A DNA stretch of 64,000 nt from Ectobius pallidus (Eukaryota; Arthropoda; Insecta; Blattodea; Ectobiidae). The notes below the pieces were generated by a model that was not told the DNA's origin, ran no database searches, and was given only the letters and a program-made list of their open reading frames with translations. The position numbers and the translations under genes are program-made. Where the stretch lies: contig CAXKWD010000007.1 in assembly GCA_964059195.1 (NCBI GenBank), positions 57,909,163 to 57,973,162 of the forward strand, given 5' to 3'. Each line of letters begins with the position of its first letter. Position 1 is the first letter of the stretch. Shown here piece by piece: positions 1-10,033 of this stretch.

Positions 1-730
1 CAGCAACATTACAGTACCAGTATATTCCATGCTAGATTATTTACATACCAAGCCTAACCCGAAACAGTAAAATACCACCATATCTTAACAATAACAAATC
101 ACAGATCCGCAGATCCAGAGATATTACATTCCATGCCAGGCCACCCAAACAAACCTTAAAACACAGCCAGCACAACCTGTAATACTACATGTAAATTAAA
201 GTTTGACCAATTTATTTTGCAGGAAATTTTATGCTCTTTCGAATGGTGATAGACAAATGTTTGCGAGGAGTTGATATCTAGGAGATTTTTCCGATAAACT
301 GAAAAAAGTGCGAAAATTTTGAGGTTTTTGCTCACAGAAAGTTGTTCCTAGGGCTTTCGAGGTCAAAAACTTAGATTTACACTACTCTTACTATACCAAA
401 TAATATAAGAAAGAAAAATCTTTTACCCTAATTAATGCAAGGTGGATTGTATCTATATACTGGACTAATAAGGGAATAATAAGTAATACAGTCCTTTCTC
501 ATTCATTCCAGTCCAGTCCAGTCCAGTCATTTCTATTATTTTCATTACATCTGAAGTTAGAAACCTGGAAATTAATATTGATGTATGGGTTCTTAATAGT
601 GTTTGTCATGTGGAAGAGTTGGTATATGTTTTAGTAACACTATTATGGCTGAAAATGTTGTTTAATATGAGCTTGTAGATTTGTTTATTATCCTTAGCAA
701 CATGACTGTGACTTAAGATATTCAGTGTTA
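1..730. other. AT-rich DNA without a recognisable gene
   Basis: No ORF with coding character and no terminal repeats were seen. A short run of CCAGT units lies near 508-530. The segment ends where a Helitron-like terminus begins. Confidence 0.5.
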
Positions 731-960
731 TCTATATTAATAAAAATGAATTTACAAAAGGGTTGTTGCCGCATCACTTGAGAACGGCTCGACTGATTTG
801 GCTGATTTTTTTTTGTTGTGATCGTAATTGTCTGGAGAAGGTTTGTATGAAAGAAAATTTTTGGAAAATCCACGGGAAAAGTCGGAAATGTGATGAAATG
901 AGGCAAAGTTAGACAAAGTTAGAGAGTTCTGCTGTCAATTGTTTACATAAAAAAAAAGAT
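731..960 (+). repeat. Helitron-type 5' terminus fragment
   Basis: The segment starts TCTATATTAATAAAAATGAA directly after an A, the form of many insect Helitron 5' ends (TC..., inserted between A and T). It then carries a degenerate version of the 'no-effect amino-acid change' type sequence seen in such ends (CTCGACTGATTTGGCTGAT). No hairpin plus CTAG 3' terminus was found nearby, so this is a truncated copy. The same first 15 bases start the complete Helitron at 49380. Confidence 0.4.
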
Positions 961-1407
961 TAAAAAAATTGAAGTGTGACAAAAGAAGTGTGACATTCAC
1001 AGTTTGAGAGTTCCACTTTCACATGTTTTCATAACAAAAACAAAAGTGAGTCTTGCAACCAAACCAAATCAAAAGTGTGTTATCCATTCATTTTGAGAAT
1101 GCAAGTCCGTGTAAACAAATGCACGTGATTTGAATCCCACCACACATCATGCTACAAGACAATATAGTGCGGTATTAGATTTTATTTTTATAACAGTAAA
1201 AGCTCATCAAATGTGACGAAAATTTTTAAGATAACAATATCAACTTATTGCAAATGTTTCAATGTATTGCGAAACGTGGCATTCGTGATATAACCCTCCA
1301 GTTTGCGAGAGTCATTGTTGTGAATAATGTAAACATACAAATTTCAGTGAACAGCAAAACGTGATGTTTTTAATTTATAACCCAGTCTGTGAGAAGCATT
1401 AAACATA

Positions 1408-1608
1408 ATGACTGAAATTCAACCAGGCCCAAGTGGCATAATTAAAAATAAGAGGTAAATCTTTGCGAAGTGGACAGAAGGAAATTATATTGAATGTGTT
1501 TAATGGGTTTAAAAAAATATATATCCAGCACTTGCAATTGAGGACGTTGTAAAATTGACATCTGAATTCACCGGTATATGTACCAGAAGTATCTGGAAAG
1601 TGCGTAGT
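1408..1608 (+). pseudogene. N-terminal scrap of IS630/Tc1-mariner-type transposase
   Basis: An ATG at 1408 opens a short frame. With two frame changes the segment encodes a helix-turn-helix-like N-terminus (LRSGQKEIILNVFNGF, then AIEDVVKLTSEFTGICTRS) of the kind found at the start of IS630/Tc1-related insect transposases. A TAA and a frameshift break it, and the sequence switches at about 1605 to the R2-like LINE. The family call is from pattern memory and is moderate. The rest of the transposon is not seen immediately beyond the LINE. Confidence 0.45.
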
Positions 1609-3012
1609 GAATACAGAGACTCTGGATTGCAAAGATTTTCAGAAATAGGACTTACCATCAATCCTGAAAAATCGACATGCATTAATGTTGTTAATGGAGA
1701 TATAGTAGCAAAAAATTTAAGCATTACGCATGACTGTACCATCCAGTCTCTTAATAAAGGCGAAGAAATCAGTTACCTAGGGACAACATTCAGAAATATC
1801 CAAACATTCAACCCTAGTATTATTATTAAAAAGCTGAATTTCAAGCTAGAGAAATTGGTATCATCACCATTACTGCAATGCGATCAAAAAATATCAATAC
1901 TGAATGTGTCCATTACTCCTAGTTTGATATACCCTTTCCAGACATCAAAAGTAGAAGATGTTTCATTGAAATTTCTTCATGATGTCGACAAATTACTAAG
2001 AAGTGCCACTAAAGAAATCCTACAACTGCCATCTGACACACCTGATTCAATGTTGTACAGCGCACCTAAGGTGAAAGGATTGGGACTTTTCCGTGCTACA
2101 TGGGAGATAAGATTGCAGCATATTAACTCCTGCAGAACTTTATTTCTTGCCAACAATCCGTACATTTCATCATTACGGAATCTCACTGAAGAAAGCAAGA
2201 TCAGTACCACGAAACTCAACGTTGCAGTTAATAACGACGTTTTGGATGTCCGGAGTAACACCATCTCCGCACGGAAAGTCAGACAGCAATTACGGCAAAT
2301 AGAATTTAAAAAGTGGACAGAATTGCCAACAAAAGGGAAGGGTGTCGAGTTATATGATGAATATACCCCAGCCAATAGTTGGATAAAAAATCATAAGGGC
2401 CTTTCTGTAAACGAATGGCGAGAGGCCTTGAAGATGACAGCAAACGTCTCTGCAGTGCGATCAATACCAGGCAGATCTTTGGACAATAACCTCTGTCGGC
2501 GATGCCGTAGAGAGACTGAAACATTGGCACATGTCCTGGGATCCTGCCCGTATGGTGAGCTACTGAGAAACGCCAGGCATCATCAGATCCGAACTGAAAT
2601 TGCAGACCTCCTACGTGAGAAAGGTTTCAAAGTCTTCGAGGAGGTCCATGGTGTGGCCACAAATGGAAGCCACCGCCGTATTGACATGCTTGTATACGCT
2701 GAAGATTCGTTAGAGGGATACATTCTTGACCCGACTATAAGATTTGAAAAACACAGAGGTCAACCAGAAGAGGTCAATAAAGAGAAACAACTAATATATG
2801 AACCTACAATTCCATACTACCTGGAAAAGTACCACCTGAAAGAAATAAAAATATACGGCATGTTAATGGGAGCTCGAGGCACAATTCCACATCATGTAGT
2901 TAACATCTGGAAACAATTTCAACTAGACGTGCAGAAGCTGAAGGATTTAGTTCTTCTTGCTTTGAGGGGATCACTGCGTATTTATAGGCATCATTGTTAT
3001 AATTTGACATAA
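1555..3012 (+). CDS. 5'-truncated R2-superfamily LINE: RT thumb, CCHC, RLE endonuclease
   Basis: A 485-codon frame. The first ~18 residues belong to the upstream transposase scrap. From about residue 19 it matches the end of an R2-type reverse transcriptase (GLTINPEKS motif), then a thumb-like region. A CCHC zinc motif follows (CRRCRRETETLAHVLGSC, about residues 320-337), then a restriction-like endonuclease region with RRIDML and ILDPTI around residues 370-395. The C-terminus carries ALRGSLRIY, like the VMRGSLG segment of R2 proteins. The RT catalytic core and N-terminal zinc fingers are absent, so the copy is dead on arrival by 5' truncation. The remaining frame is uninterrupted, which suggests a fairly recent insertion. 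R4/Dong or NeSL relatives are alternatives. Confidence 0.75.
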   Translation: MTSEFTGICTRSIWKVRSEYRDSGLQRFSEIGLTINPEKSTCINVVNGDIVAKNLSITHDCTIQSLNKGEEISYLGTTFRNIQTFNPSIIIKKLNFKLEKLVSSPLLQCDQKISILNVSITPSLIYPFQTSKVEDVSLKFLHDVDKLLRSATKEILQLPSDTPDSMLYSAPKVKGLGLFRATWEIRLQHINSCRTLFLANNPYISSLRNLTEESKISTTKLNVAVNNDVLDVRSNTISARKVRQQLRQIEFKKWTELPTKGKGVELYDEYTPANSWIKNHKGLSVNEWREALKMTANVSAVRSIPGRSLDNNLCRRCRRETETLAHVLGSCPYGELLRNARHHQIRTEIADLLREKGFKVFEEVHGVATNGSHRRIDMLVYAEDSLEGYILDPTIRFEKHRGQPEEVNKEKQLIYEPTIPYYLEKYHLKEIKIYGMLMGARGTIPHHVVNIWKQFQLDVQKLKDLVLLALRGSLRIYRHHCYNLT

Positions 3013-3400
3013 TGTTTTATAATTCTATAGATTTCTGCTATATATGTTAATGCTTTATGTTTAACAATTCATTTATAGATAAGATTACGTTGTATATTAT
3101 ACTTTGTCACTAGGCAGCCTACAGTGGTAGGAAGTGTTGAAAATAAATAATAATCAGAATTAATAATCTAAACTAGGAGGTGCTCATTTAGAATTACCTA
3201 AATTCAGAAATCTGCATACCGCACTCCAAGTACTCTTGTGGTGAATAAAAAGCTTTTAATTTGAACCACTTTTTAACTTTCCAATTGAAGGATTTTAGTG
3301 GGAGTTCATTATCTCAGAAGGAAGTTTGTTGAAGAGTTTTAGTTGTTGGTAAGTATGACTTGTATTAGTTATTACTCTTACTTAGCCAAAGTTATATTAT
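3013..3400. other. LINE 3' UTR and AT-rich flank
   Basis: AT-rich sequence with an AAATAAATAATAATC run near 3142-3156 that may be the LINE 3' end. No gene was seen. The flank ends with TTAT, the left target-site copy of the next element. Confidence 0.4.
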
Positions 3401-3636
3401 TGAGGTAATTAATACAATAAGAAATACTTCTAAAGTTGTATAATTACATTTATTCGTGTTCTTTCGCTATACACAAACTACCGCGATTATTTCCGCCGTA
3501 TCTTTATTTGCAACAATCTCAAGAGAGAAAAAAACAAAAGATGGAAAACAGAACACAGAGGGTTGAGTTCTATTATACATGTCTGTTTCCTTTGGGAGTA
3601 ACCTGAATGTTATGTTACACTACACAATACACTACA
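3401..3636 (-). repeat. 3' LTR (minus orientation) of the CsRn1-like element
   Basis: 236 bp, nearly identical to the right LTR once the 226-bp insert there is ignored. Read on the minus strand it starts TGTAGTGTAT and ends TACCTCA. A polypurine tract (AGGGGGGAGTG, minus strand) abuts it at 3637-3650. Confidence 0.85.
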
Positions 3637-4030
3637 CACTCCCCCCTAGTGACAGCAATGGTGTCCAAGAAATGTGCAGGGAAGTGGATCTTGCATCCAG
3701 ATCTGGTGAAATGTCCAGTCACATCAGTATGAGTTTCTTGTTGAGGGTTAGTAACAGTATGGGGAACTTCTTCCAATAGAAAAGCTGGTTTCAGACGGTC
3801 CACTGAGATTCGCTTTATTAACCCCCCGATATTGATGTCAAAGAACTTATCAGTTCGACTCTTTACTGGGTAGGGGCCATCGTATGCAGGCTAGAGTGAG
3901 GATAATGGAGATCCATGGTGTATGAAAACATGAGAGCAGTCGGTGAGATGTTTGGACACAAAAACAGGTCTTTTGCCATGGGTTGATGTCTGACTTGGTT
4001 TAAGTTCTCTTATTGTCTCCTGGAGATGTC

Positions 4031-4304
4031 TCACAAGTCAGACTGTGTTACGGTAGGCTGGTCGGTGAACAGTTCTCTTGGAAGGCGGAGTGATGTGCCA
4101 TAGACCAGTTCGGCGGCTGAGTGAACTAAGTCTTCTTTTACTACAGATTGCATGCCCAATAAAACTAGAGGTAATGAGTCTACCCACAACGAGGATTGTA
4201 ATAGATGGCATTTGAGTGCTGCTTTCATGGTGTGGTGTTGGCGTTCAATTAGACCATTACTTTGTGGATGGTATGCAGTTGTCCTGGTGCTCTGAAAACC
4301 TAGG
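4031..4304 (-). pseudogene. Integrase C-terminal part of the CsRn1-like element
   Basis: Minus-strand coding for the end of the integrase core and beyond (WVDSLPLVLLGMQ, HSAAELVYGTSLRLP), standard for Ty3/gypsy integrases. It is separated from the rest of the integrase by the pogo insertion, whose left end lies at 4307. Continuation of the same protein is found at 6599-7100. Confidence 0.8.
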
Positions 4305-4306
4305 TA

Positions 4307-6596
4307 CAGTAAAATACCAGTATAACGAACATCAGTATAATGAAATTTTCAGTATAGCGAAATTATGAATAGGTCCCTTCCATTTTGCCTATTTAATATG
4401 TGTTAAAACATTTCACTTTAACGAATTTAGAACTTCCAGTATAACGAATTAAAATTTTGCTTGTTTTCTTATTTATAACATTAATTTTCCAATGTATAAT
4501 TGAAATTAATTTGTTTCATAATGCAAATATTTTTATTTTTACGAAATTTTATTATTTAGACAAATTATGGTCGCCATTTTCCACACATGTACTGTATGGG
4601 ATTGGTCCAGCCCAACAGTAAGCTTTGTGCGTCATCCAATGTAAGAAGTCACACTATTGGCTGAGTAGTGGCGCCAATGCTAAATTCCTCCAATGGAGGT
4701 TACGATTTCATGTTCGTTCGCATCGCATCACATCACGCCGCTCACGCATGGGACATTCATTGCTGCTTTGTCTTTCACATCTGAACAGTGTTTAGCTCGC
4801 CATTATGGATAAAAAGAAGCAGCAGCAGTTTTCTTTAAGTGTGAAAAAGGAAATACTTCTGGAAGTGGAGAAAGGAGGCAGAAAAGGAGAGATAGCTAAA
4901 AAATATGGACTCAGCGCTTCAACACTTTCGACGTTTTTAAAACAAAAAAGTAAAATTCAACACAACATCGATGCCGATGCCCTAGGCCCACAACGGAAGA
5001 AGATGAGGACAGCAGACTTCACTGATTGTGGACAAAGCCGTTTATACGTGGTTTGTTGAGATGCGGGGTAAAAACATCCCCATAAATGGCCCACTATTAT
5101 GTGAGCGAGCACGATCTTTTGCACGTTCGCTTGGATTCGGTGAATTCAAAGGCAGTACTGGATGGCTCCATAGATTCCGAGAAAGGTACGGTATTTCACA
5201 CAAAGTCATAAGTGGTGAAGGTAACGCTGCTCCAAAGAAAGTTGCATCTACATGGCTGCTGGAGACATTAACAGCATCCTTAAAAGAATATTTGCCTGCG
5301 GACATCTATAATGCAGATGAAACCGCATTATTCTATAAGTTGATGCCGAACAAAACTCTTGAATTCAAGGGAAAAAAGTGCTTTGGCGGCAAAAGCTCAA
5401 AAGAACGCATCACCGCTCTCTTATGCACTAACTCCACAGGGACGGACAAAATAAAGCTTCTCATAATTGGGAAGTTTGCAAAGCCAAGATGCTTCAAGGG
5501 AGTGCAGCATCTGCCCTGTGAATACAGGCACAACACCACGGCATGGATGACATCCGTAATATTTGAAGAGTGGTTCTTGGGCCTGGAACGTCGGATGAAA
5601 GCTGAAAAGAGGAGAATTCTTGTCATCATAGATAACTGCTCCTCGCATAATTGCGAGCCTCGCCATTTGGAGCATGTGAAAGTTTTGTTCTTGCCTCCAA
5701 ATACAACCTCAATTCTGCAGCTGCTGGATCAGGGGATAATTCATGCAGTGAAGCGGCATTACCGAGCTCGTGTGGTCCGGCGAATGCTGTGTAATATTGC
5801 CTCAGGGAGAGACATTAATGTGAACATACTGGAGGCAATGCAGATGTTCAGTGCCGCATGGAGATTGCTTCAAGAAGAAACGATTGCCAACTGCTTTAGA
5901 AAAGCTGGAGTGGTTTGTGCAGAGGACATCGCTGAAAGTGAAGTGTTGGACGACCCAGAATCAGAGGAGAACTGGAAGCGCTTGTGTGAAAAGTTGGATG
6001 TGCCAGCAAGCGTCAATCTGACTGACTACATCAATGTGGACTCTGATGTAATAGTTCAAAAAGAAATCACTGAGGAAGAAATCGTAGCAGACATTTTGAA
6101 TGATAGAAGTCCTTGTGAAGATGAGGTGGAAGAGGAAGATGTGCCCCAAAGTGACGAACAGTGTTTGACTCTTGTGCAGGCAACAAACATGGCATGGAGC
6201 CTTCAAGATTTTCTCCTATCACGAAGCGATGTGCCAGAATCTGTTTTAATTCCTGTGCAGTGGTTGGGGACTATCTTGAACGGTCTTTTGTGACTGGGAG
6301 TGTTCAGAAGAATATCACAGACTTTTTCAAAAAATGAAGTCTAGGACATTGTCACTATGCTCCGAAATCTTATTGATTTGCTTTGGATCAGGAATGTAAG
6401 CATGTAAATTGACATTGTTGTTCCAATAGCTGTAAAAAGTAGAAAAAATTTGCAAGAATAAAAAATAAACAAAAACCCTATAGACCTAGTTTTTTTGTAA
6501 AAAAAAAATTGGTTTAAGCCGACCCTGATTTCAGTATCACAAAATTTCACTAAATTTTTTAGGTCCCCTAAATTTTGTTATACTGGTATTTTACTG
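4307..6596 (+). mobile_element. pogo/Tigger-type DNA transposon, complete ends
   Basis: Terminal inverted repeats begin CAGTAAAATACCAGTATAAC at 4307 and are repeated inverted at the right end (6596). The element is flanked by TA on both sides (4305-4306, 6597-6598), the expected target duplication. Length is 2290 bp, normal for Tigger-like elements. Subterminal copies of CAGTATAACGAA-like motifs lie at about 4316-4460. It sits in the integrase gene of the CsRn1-like element. Confidence 0.92.
4805..6293 (+). pseudogene. pogo/Tigger transposase, one frameshift
   Basis: The first frame (4805-5059) gives a CENP-B-type N-terminal helix-turn-helix (KKEILLEVEKGGRKGEIAKK). The second frame (from about 5028 to 6293) gives the CENP-B DNA-binding half (GWLHRFRERYGIS) and the DDE domain. 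Catalytic aspartates appear in NADETALF (codon 5316), IIDNCSSH (5631) and LLDQG (5727), with 31 residues between the last two. A single frame change near 5025-5050 separates the frames, and the remaining 400 codons are open. The acidic C-terminal tail is typical of the family. The enzyme would cut and paste DNA at TA sites. Confidence 0.9.
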
Positions 6597-6598
6597 TA

Positions 6599-7100
6599 TT
6601 TGCTTAGCAATTTGAACAATTGGCTTTCAAATTGTCGACCTTGGTCGGTAGTTATTCTTACAGGAATAACTACAACAGAGTCAGCTGTTTGGTTTACTAT
6701 TGGTATAGCTTCCATCCATCTAGAGTATCTGTCTATAGCAGTGAGGAGATACCTGAATCCTTGGCATACAGGTAAAGGTCCAACAATGTTGACATTTATG
6801 TGTTTAAATCTGTCGTTGGGAACTAGGGATTGGAGATCAGGTGTGTCGATGAAATTTTTATCTTTGGCAGTCGATACAAACTCGTGTCCATTGTTGGCAG
6901 TCTTTCTTCATATTGGGCCAGATAAATCGTTCAGTGATCATTTTGGTTGTTGCTCTGATTCCTGGGTGAGAAAGGCAATGAACAAATGAAAAGGCAGCTT
7001 GGCGAAAGTTGTATGGAAAATACGGGTGTATATGCTTTGTTGATATGTCACAGTATAATTGCTTTCTACTATCCGGCAAGCTGAGTTTTACTATTTTCAT
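6599..7100 (-). pseudogene. Integrase zinc finger and core, CsRn1-like element
   Basis: Minus strand. The 6858-7100 part encodes the HHCC integrase zinc finger (HCLSHPGIRATTKMI ... CIDCQR). 6599-6857 encodes the catalytic core up to the point of pogo insertion. Frames change between the parts, so the gene is broken independently of the insertion. Confidence 0.75.
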
Positions 7101-7165
7101 TCCTGGAATCTGTTGCAGTGATTCAAGGTCTTCATCCGTTTGTACATCTGCCAGCTGATCATAAT

Positions 7166-7889
7166 TTAGAGGTGAAGGACGTGGCCAGCAACATATTTTA
7201 TTGTTGTCGTGAACTGTGCAATAGACTGTCTGGGTGATGCCTTATCCAAGTCCTGTTGAAAAGCATACACCAAGGGTTTATGGTCTGTGAAAATTACAAA
7301 AGACTGGTCTTCTAGAAGATGCTTGAAATGTTTAATGGTGCTATATATTGCTAATAGCTCACGATCATAAGCACTGTATCTGGACTGTGCTTTAGTGAGA
7401 GTTAGCGAGAAGAAACTGAGAGGTCGGGCTGCACTGTCAGTATCCTGTTGAAGAACTCCTCCTATCGCGACTTCCGACGCATCTGTTACCAAGGAGAGTG
7501 GAGCACCGGGAATAGGATGTACCAGGGCCGCTGCACTGCAGAGGGCTTCCTTCATTGGAGCAAAAGAGGATTGTGCTTCTTCGTTCCATTCCAGCAGTTT
7601 TGTGCTATTCTTCTTGTGCCCGCTGAGTAATTTTGAGAGGTGCTGTTGCAGCTTGGCGCATTCTGGGATAAATCTGAGGAAGAAATTTACCATTCCCAAG
7701 AATCGGCGTAATCCAGTGGCTGACTGTGGCTCTGGAAAATTCTTAATGGCACTAACTTTCTCAGGTGGAGGCTTCAAACCTTGAAGGCTGATGTCGTACC
7801 CTAAGAATTTGATCCGCTGCACACCAAAAATGCATTTGGCAACATTGATGCATAAGCTGTATTCATTTAGTCGTTCACAGAGGATGGGG
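7166..7889 (-). pseudogene. RT thumb and RNase H of the CsRn1-like element
   Basis: Minus-strand frame of about 240 codons: RT thumb (FLGYDISLQG), tether (GLRRFLGMVNFFLRF) and RNase H (LVTDASEVAIGGVL, DRELLAIYSTIKHF, IFTDHKPLVYA). It is cut at 7890 by the errantivirus LTR. The same reading frame resumes at 18958 if one 4-base target copy is ignored, which confirms nesting. Confidence 0.85.
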
Positions 7890-8385
7890 TGTGATGTCAC
7901 GGGACATCTTCAGGAGTAGTATCACATGTAATTTTATCGATTTTATTGGTTTATTATTTTATATTGATTTTTATTTTTATTTGCTTTTATTAATTGTAGT
8001 ATGAAATGGTGAAGGTAATCTTTTTAGAGATAATCACCCAGTCTGTTGGAGAGAGGAAGTTGCATCCTGTATGTGACAGGAAGATAAGAGCAAGTCATAC
8101 GCTGTGTGTGCTAATTAAATATTATAAAAATTGTATTCCTTGTATAATCGCCCACACACATCCTACAATGTAGCAAGTTCATTGGAATCAAGTGTGATTT
8201 AATTAGTTTTATGTATGTCAACACTCATTAATTTTTGTACTAATTGACAATGTATAACAGAGGGTCAGACTGGCTAACATTTAATTTCCAATTAAAATTC
8301 TTTTGCTATGACGATTCTAAGAAATTGTCGCTTGTGATGACCCCGATCACATCCGCTATCCTTGTAGGCCGGATGTACAGATTAG

Positions 8386-8393
8386 TATATAAA
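8386..8393 (+). promoter_or_regulatory. LTR TATA box
   Basis: TATATAAA followed by CCCCTCC. Transcription would start about 30 bases on, near the CTCAGAGTACG at 8417. The identical site in the 3' LTR is at 18431-18438. Confidence 0.65.
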
Positions 8394-8562
8394 CCCCTCC
8401 TGAGATCATATGATAACTCAGAGTACGATTGAGAGCTAGCATCAGATACAGATAGTACTGGCCCCGGCGGGAGGAAGCAGCAGAGATATCTCCCCGGGAC
8501 AGAGAGAACGTCTGTACCTACCCTCAGCCAAGAGATGGACAGATTGCTTTTCTATTGTATTT

Positions 8563-8568
8563 GTAAGT
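8563..8568 (+). promoter_or_regulatory. Candidate sense 5' splice site in the LTR transcript
   Basis: GTAAGT followed by AG, downstream of the predicted start site. It could be the donor for spliced sense RNAs, with acceptors at 9730 (long pyrimidine run, TTTAACAG) or 15464 (GTGTTACAG, just before env). This is inference from consensus only. Confidence 0.35.
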
Positions 8569-8795
8569 AGATAACTGTTAGCTCAGTCTGAACTGCCCTC
8601 GCGAGTAGCTATAATAAATATTATACTCATTATAATATAGAAAGAATATAGTTGCTTTGTAAGAGTTTTAGCTTTAAAGAATATTAACAGTTTGTACGAG
8701 TAGAACTAACTCAAGCAATGATTTCAGAAGAAATCTGTTTTATTTGTCTTTTAATCATTTTTATTTTAAACGTGTGTTATTTTATGTTTATAGTT

Positions 8796-8801
8796 AATAA
8801 A
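8796..8801 (+). terminator. LTR polyadenylation signal
   Basis: AATAAA in the 3' half of the LTR, followed by TATTGTACTTGTGATAACG. It is repeated at 18841-18846 in the 3' LTR, where it would end the genomic RNA. Confidence 0.55.
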
Positions 8802-8912
8802 TATTGTACTTGTGATAACGGGGAATATTAATCTACATACCCGATCATTCCTAGAAGTTAAGGCAATCAGGGGCGCTCGGCTAATTTCCTGTCCCTTTCC
8901 TCAGGCATGACA

Positions 8913-8930
8913 ACTGGTGGCAGCGTTTTA
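8913..8930 (+). other. Primer binding site region
   Basis: Directly after the LTR's terminal CA comes ACTGGTGGCAGCGTTTTA. TGG at the start fits pairing with a tRNA CCA end. The tRNA species was not identified. Confidence 0.5.
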
Positions 8931-9181
8931 GGGATTAATTTTTAGTTAAAACTATCGTTAATCTCCACGAACCTAAGCTTAGAAGAGTACAGAAGATAAA
9001 ATATTTTGTAGCCTACTGTAGTAACACGTTGTTGAGGATATTGAATAGGCGTAGTTAATAATAATATTTCGTAGCCTACGTTGTGATTTTTAGTGAACAA
9101 GAGTAATATAAAGTGATAGTATAGTATAATGTGATAAAATAATTATAGGTGCTCCCAGAATAATAGAAATAAAGAATTTTT

Positions 9182-9643
9182 ATGGCGTTGTGTTGTTGGA
9201 AACGTCGAGATCCCTGTGATAAAGAGTTTACACTTCTCTTAGTGAGAGTACTTACTGTGTCGAATACGTTAGCCTTGCAGGGATCCACTAAGTATGCCAA
9301 GGAATTAGTGGAAAGATTTTTCAAGAAATATACAGATATAGATATATCTAGGATACAGGAGCACGAACATAAATTTAGAGGACTTTTAGCTGAGTCTAGG
9401 TTAGATATTGCTTTCGAGGGTCGTCCTAAACACTTTAAAGTTCCCATCCAGAAGATTTATAAATACAAACACGGAGAAGGTTTGGCTGTAATTTTTTAAT
9501 TAAAAGTGAGAATTGTAATTAGATATATACCACCCACACATGATTATGACACTTTGGAGATAGAGAGGACAGACTATCTGCCTATGTATAGTACTGCTAA
9601 TTCTAGGAGTGAGGATATGAGGGTTTCATTTTTACATCAGTAA
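9182..9643 (+). CDS. Leader ORF upstream of gag, unknown function, one in-frame TAA
   Basis: ATG at 9182 opens 105 codons to a TAA at 9497. The same frame then stays open for 47 more codons to the TAA at 9641. Both parts look protein-like: charged and helical (YAKELVERFFKKYTDIDISR), then polar (YIPPTHDYDTLEIERTDYL). The most economical reading is a gene of about 153 codons carrying one nonsense change, or stop readthrough. I recognise no family. It lies in the errantivirus leader, before gag, where such elements normally have no gene. The final stop overlaps a sense AATAAA. A chance ORF cannot be excluded. Confidence 0.5.
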
Positions 9644-9720
9644 ATAAAGCGACCACAGTTTCGGTTAATTTTATTTGTTTATTTTGTTACATAGATGTGT
9701 GTTTTTTTTTCTGTTTTATT
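9641..9720. terminator. Convergent polyadenylation signals
   Basis: A sense AATAAA lies at 9643-9648, overlapping the stop of the leader ORF. Antisense AATAAA (TTTATT on the plus strand) lies at 9715-9720, 9678-9683 and 9670-9675, starting 3 bases after the stop of the antisense exon. The block therefore looks like a shared end for a sense leader transcript and an antisense transcript. Confidence 0.5.
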
Positions 9721-9723
9721 TTT

Positions 9724-9993
9724 TTAACAGCGGTAGGGCCCGCACCGAACCGCCCGCTCATTTTCCACGGTGACCCGCCGCATCCCTTCGGCGGACAGCA
9801 CCCGGAAGGAGAAAGCCTCCTCCGGGACGCAATCCGCCTGAAGGAAGGGCCAGTGAGGGAGCCTCCGCCAGGGCACGTGGGGCAGGGAGATCACCACCGG
9901 GTAGGTGACCTCCTCCACCCGTCGACACCGGCGGCAGACGCGGCGCCGTACCACCTCTAGGTACGTGGTTCTGTCACCCAGAGTTGGCATCAA
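9724..9993 (-). CDS. Antisense gene, exon 2: Cys/Arg-rich protein, unknown
   Basis: Minus strand. A consensus acceptor (TTTCTTGACTTTTTCAG, AG at 9995-9994) precedes an 89-codon open frame ending TAA at 9726-9724. Features: TYLEVVRRRVCRRCRRVEE with a C-x2-C, further Cys near the end, Arg/Val-rich throughout. The plus-strand block 9731-9960 is about 70% GC by hand count, against clearly AT-rich neighbours. Third codon positions in this frame are almost all G or C, which supports minus-strand coding. The frame joins exon 1 (17546-17779) in phase 0. No known family recognised. An alternative sense reading (9697-9960) has no ATG in the block and a weaker third-position bias. Confidence 0.6.
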   Translation of the reverse strand: MMPTLGDRTTYLEVVRRRVCRRCRRVEEVTYPVVISLPHVPWRRLPHWPFLQADCVPEEAFSFRVLSAEGMRRVTVENERAVRCGPYRC

Positions 9994-10016
9994 CTGAAAA
10001 AGTCAAGAAATTAAAG
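9994..10016 (-). promoter_or_regulatory. Antisense 3' splice site
   Basis: Read on the minus strand: CTTTAATTTCTTGACTTTTTCAG, a pyrimidine-rich tract ending in CAG, with TTTAAT and TTGAC as possible branch points. It lies only 17 bases from the sense gag ATG at 10034. Confidence 0.6.
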
Positions 10017-10033
10017 TACATTAGATAAGTGTT

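Larger units (their letters stand above)
7890..8912 (+). repeat. 5' LTR of the errantivirus-like element
   Basis: 1023 bp, TG...CA ends (TGTGATGTCA ... GGCATGACA). It differs from the 3' LTR at four positions by eye (about 0.4%), so the insertion is recent. It contains a TATA box at 8386 and an AATAAA at 8796. Confidence 0.95.

Noticed and set aside
8244..8432. 62-codon ORF in both LTRs of the errantivirus-like element
   Set aside because: It overlaps the TATA box, has no motif, and its identity in both LTRs follows from LTR duplication.
9697..9960. Sense-strand 87-codon ORF over the GC-rich leader block
   Set aside because: It lacks an ATG within the block and has weaker third-position GC bias. 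The minus frame has splice sites, stop and poly(A) signal. The sense acceptor (9730) and donor (9961) remain possible for leader splicing.
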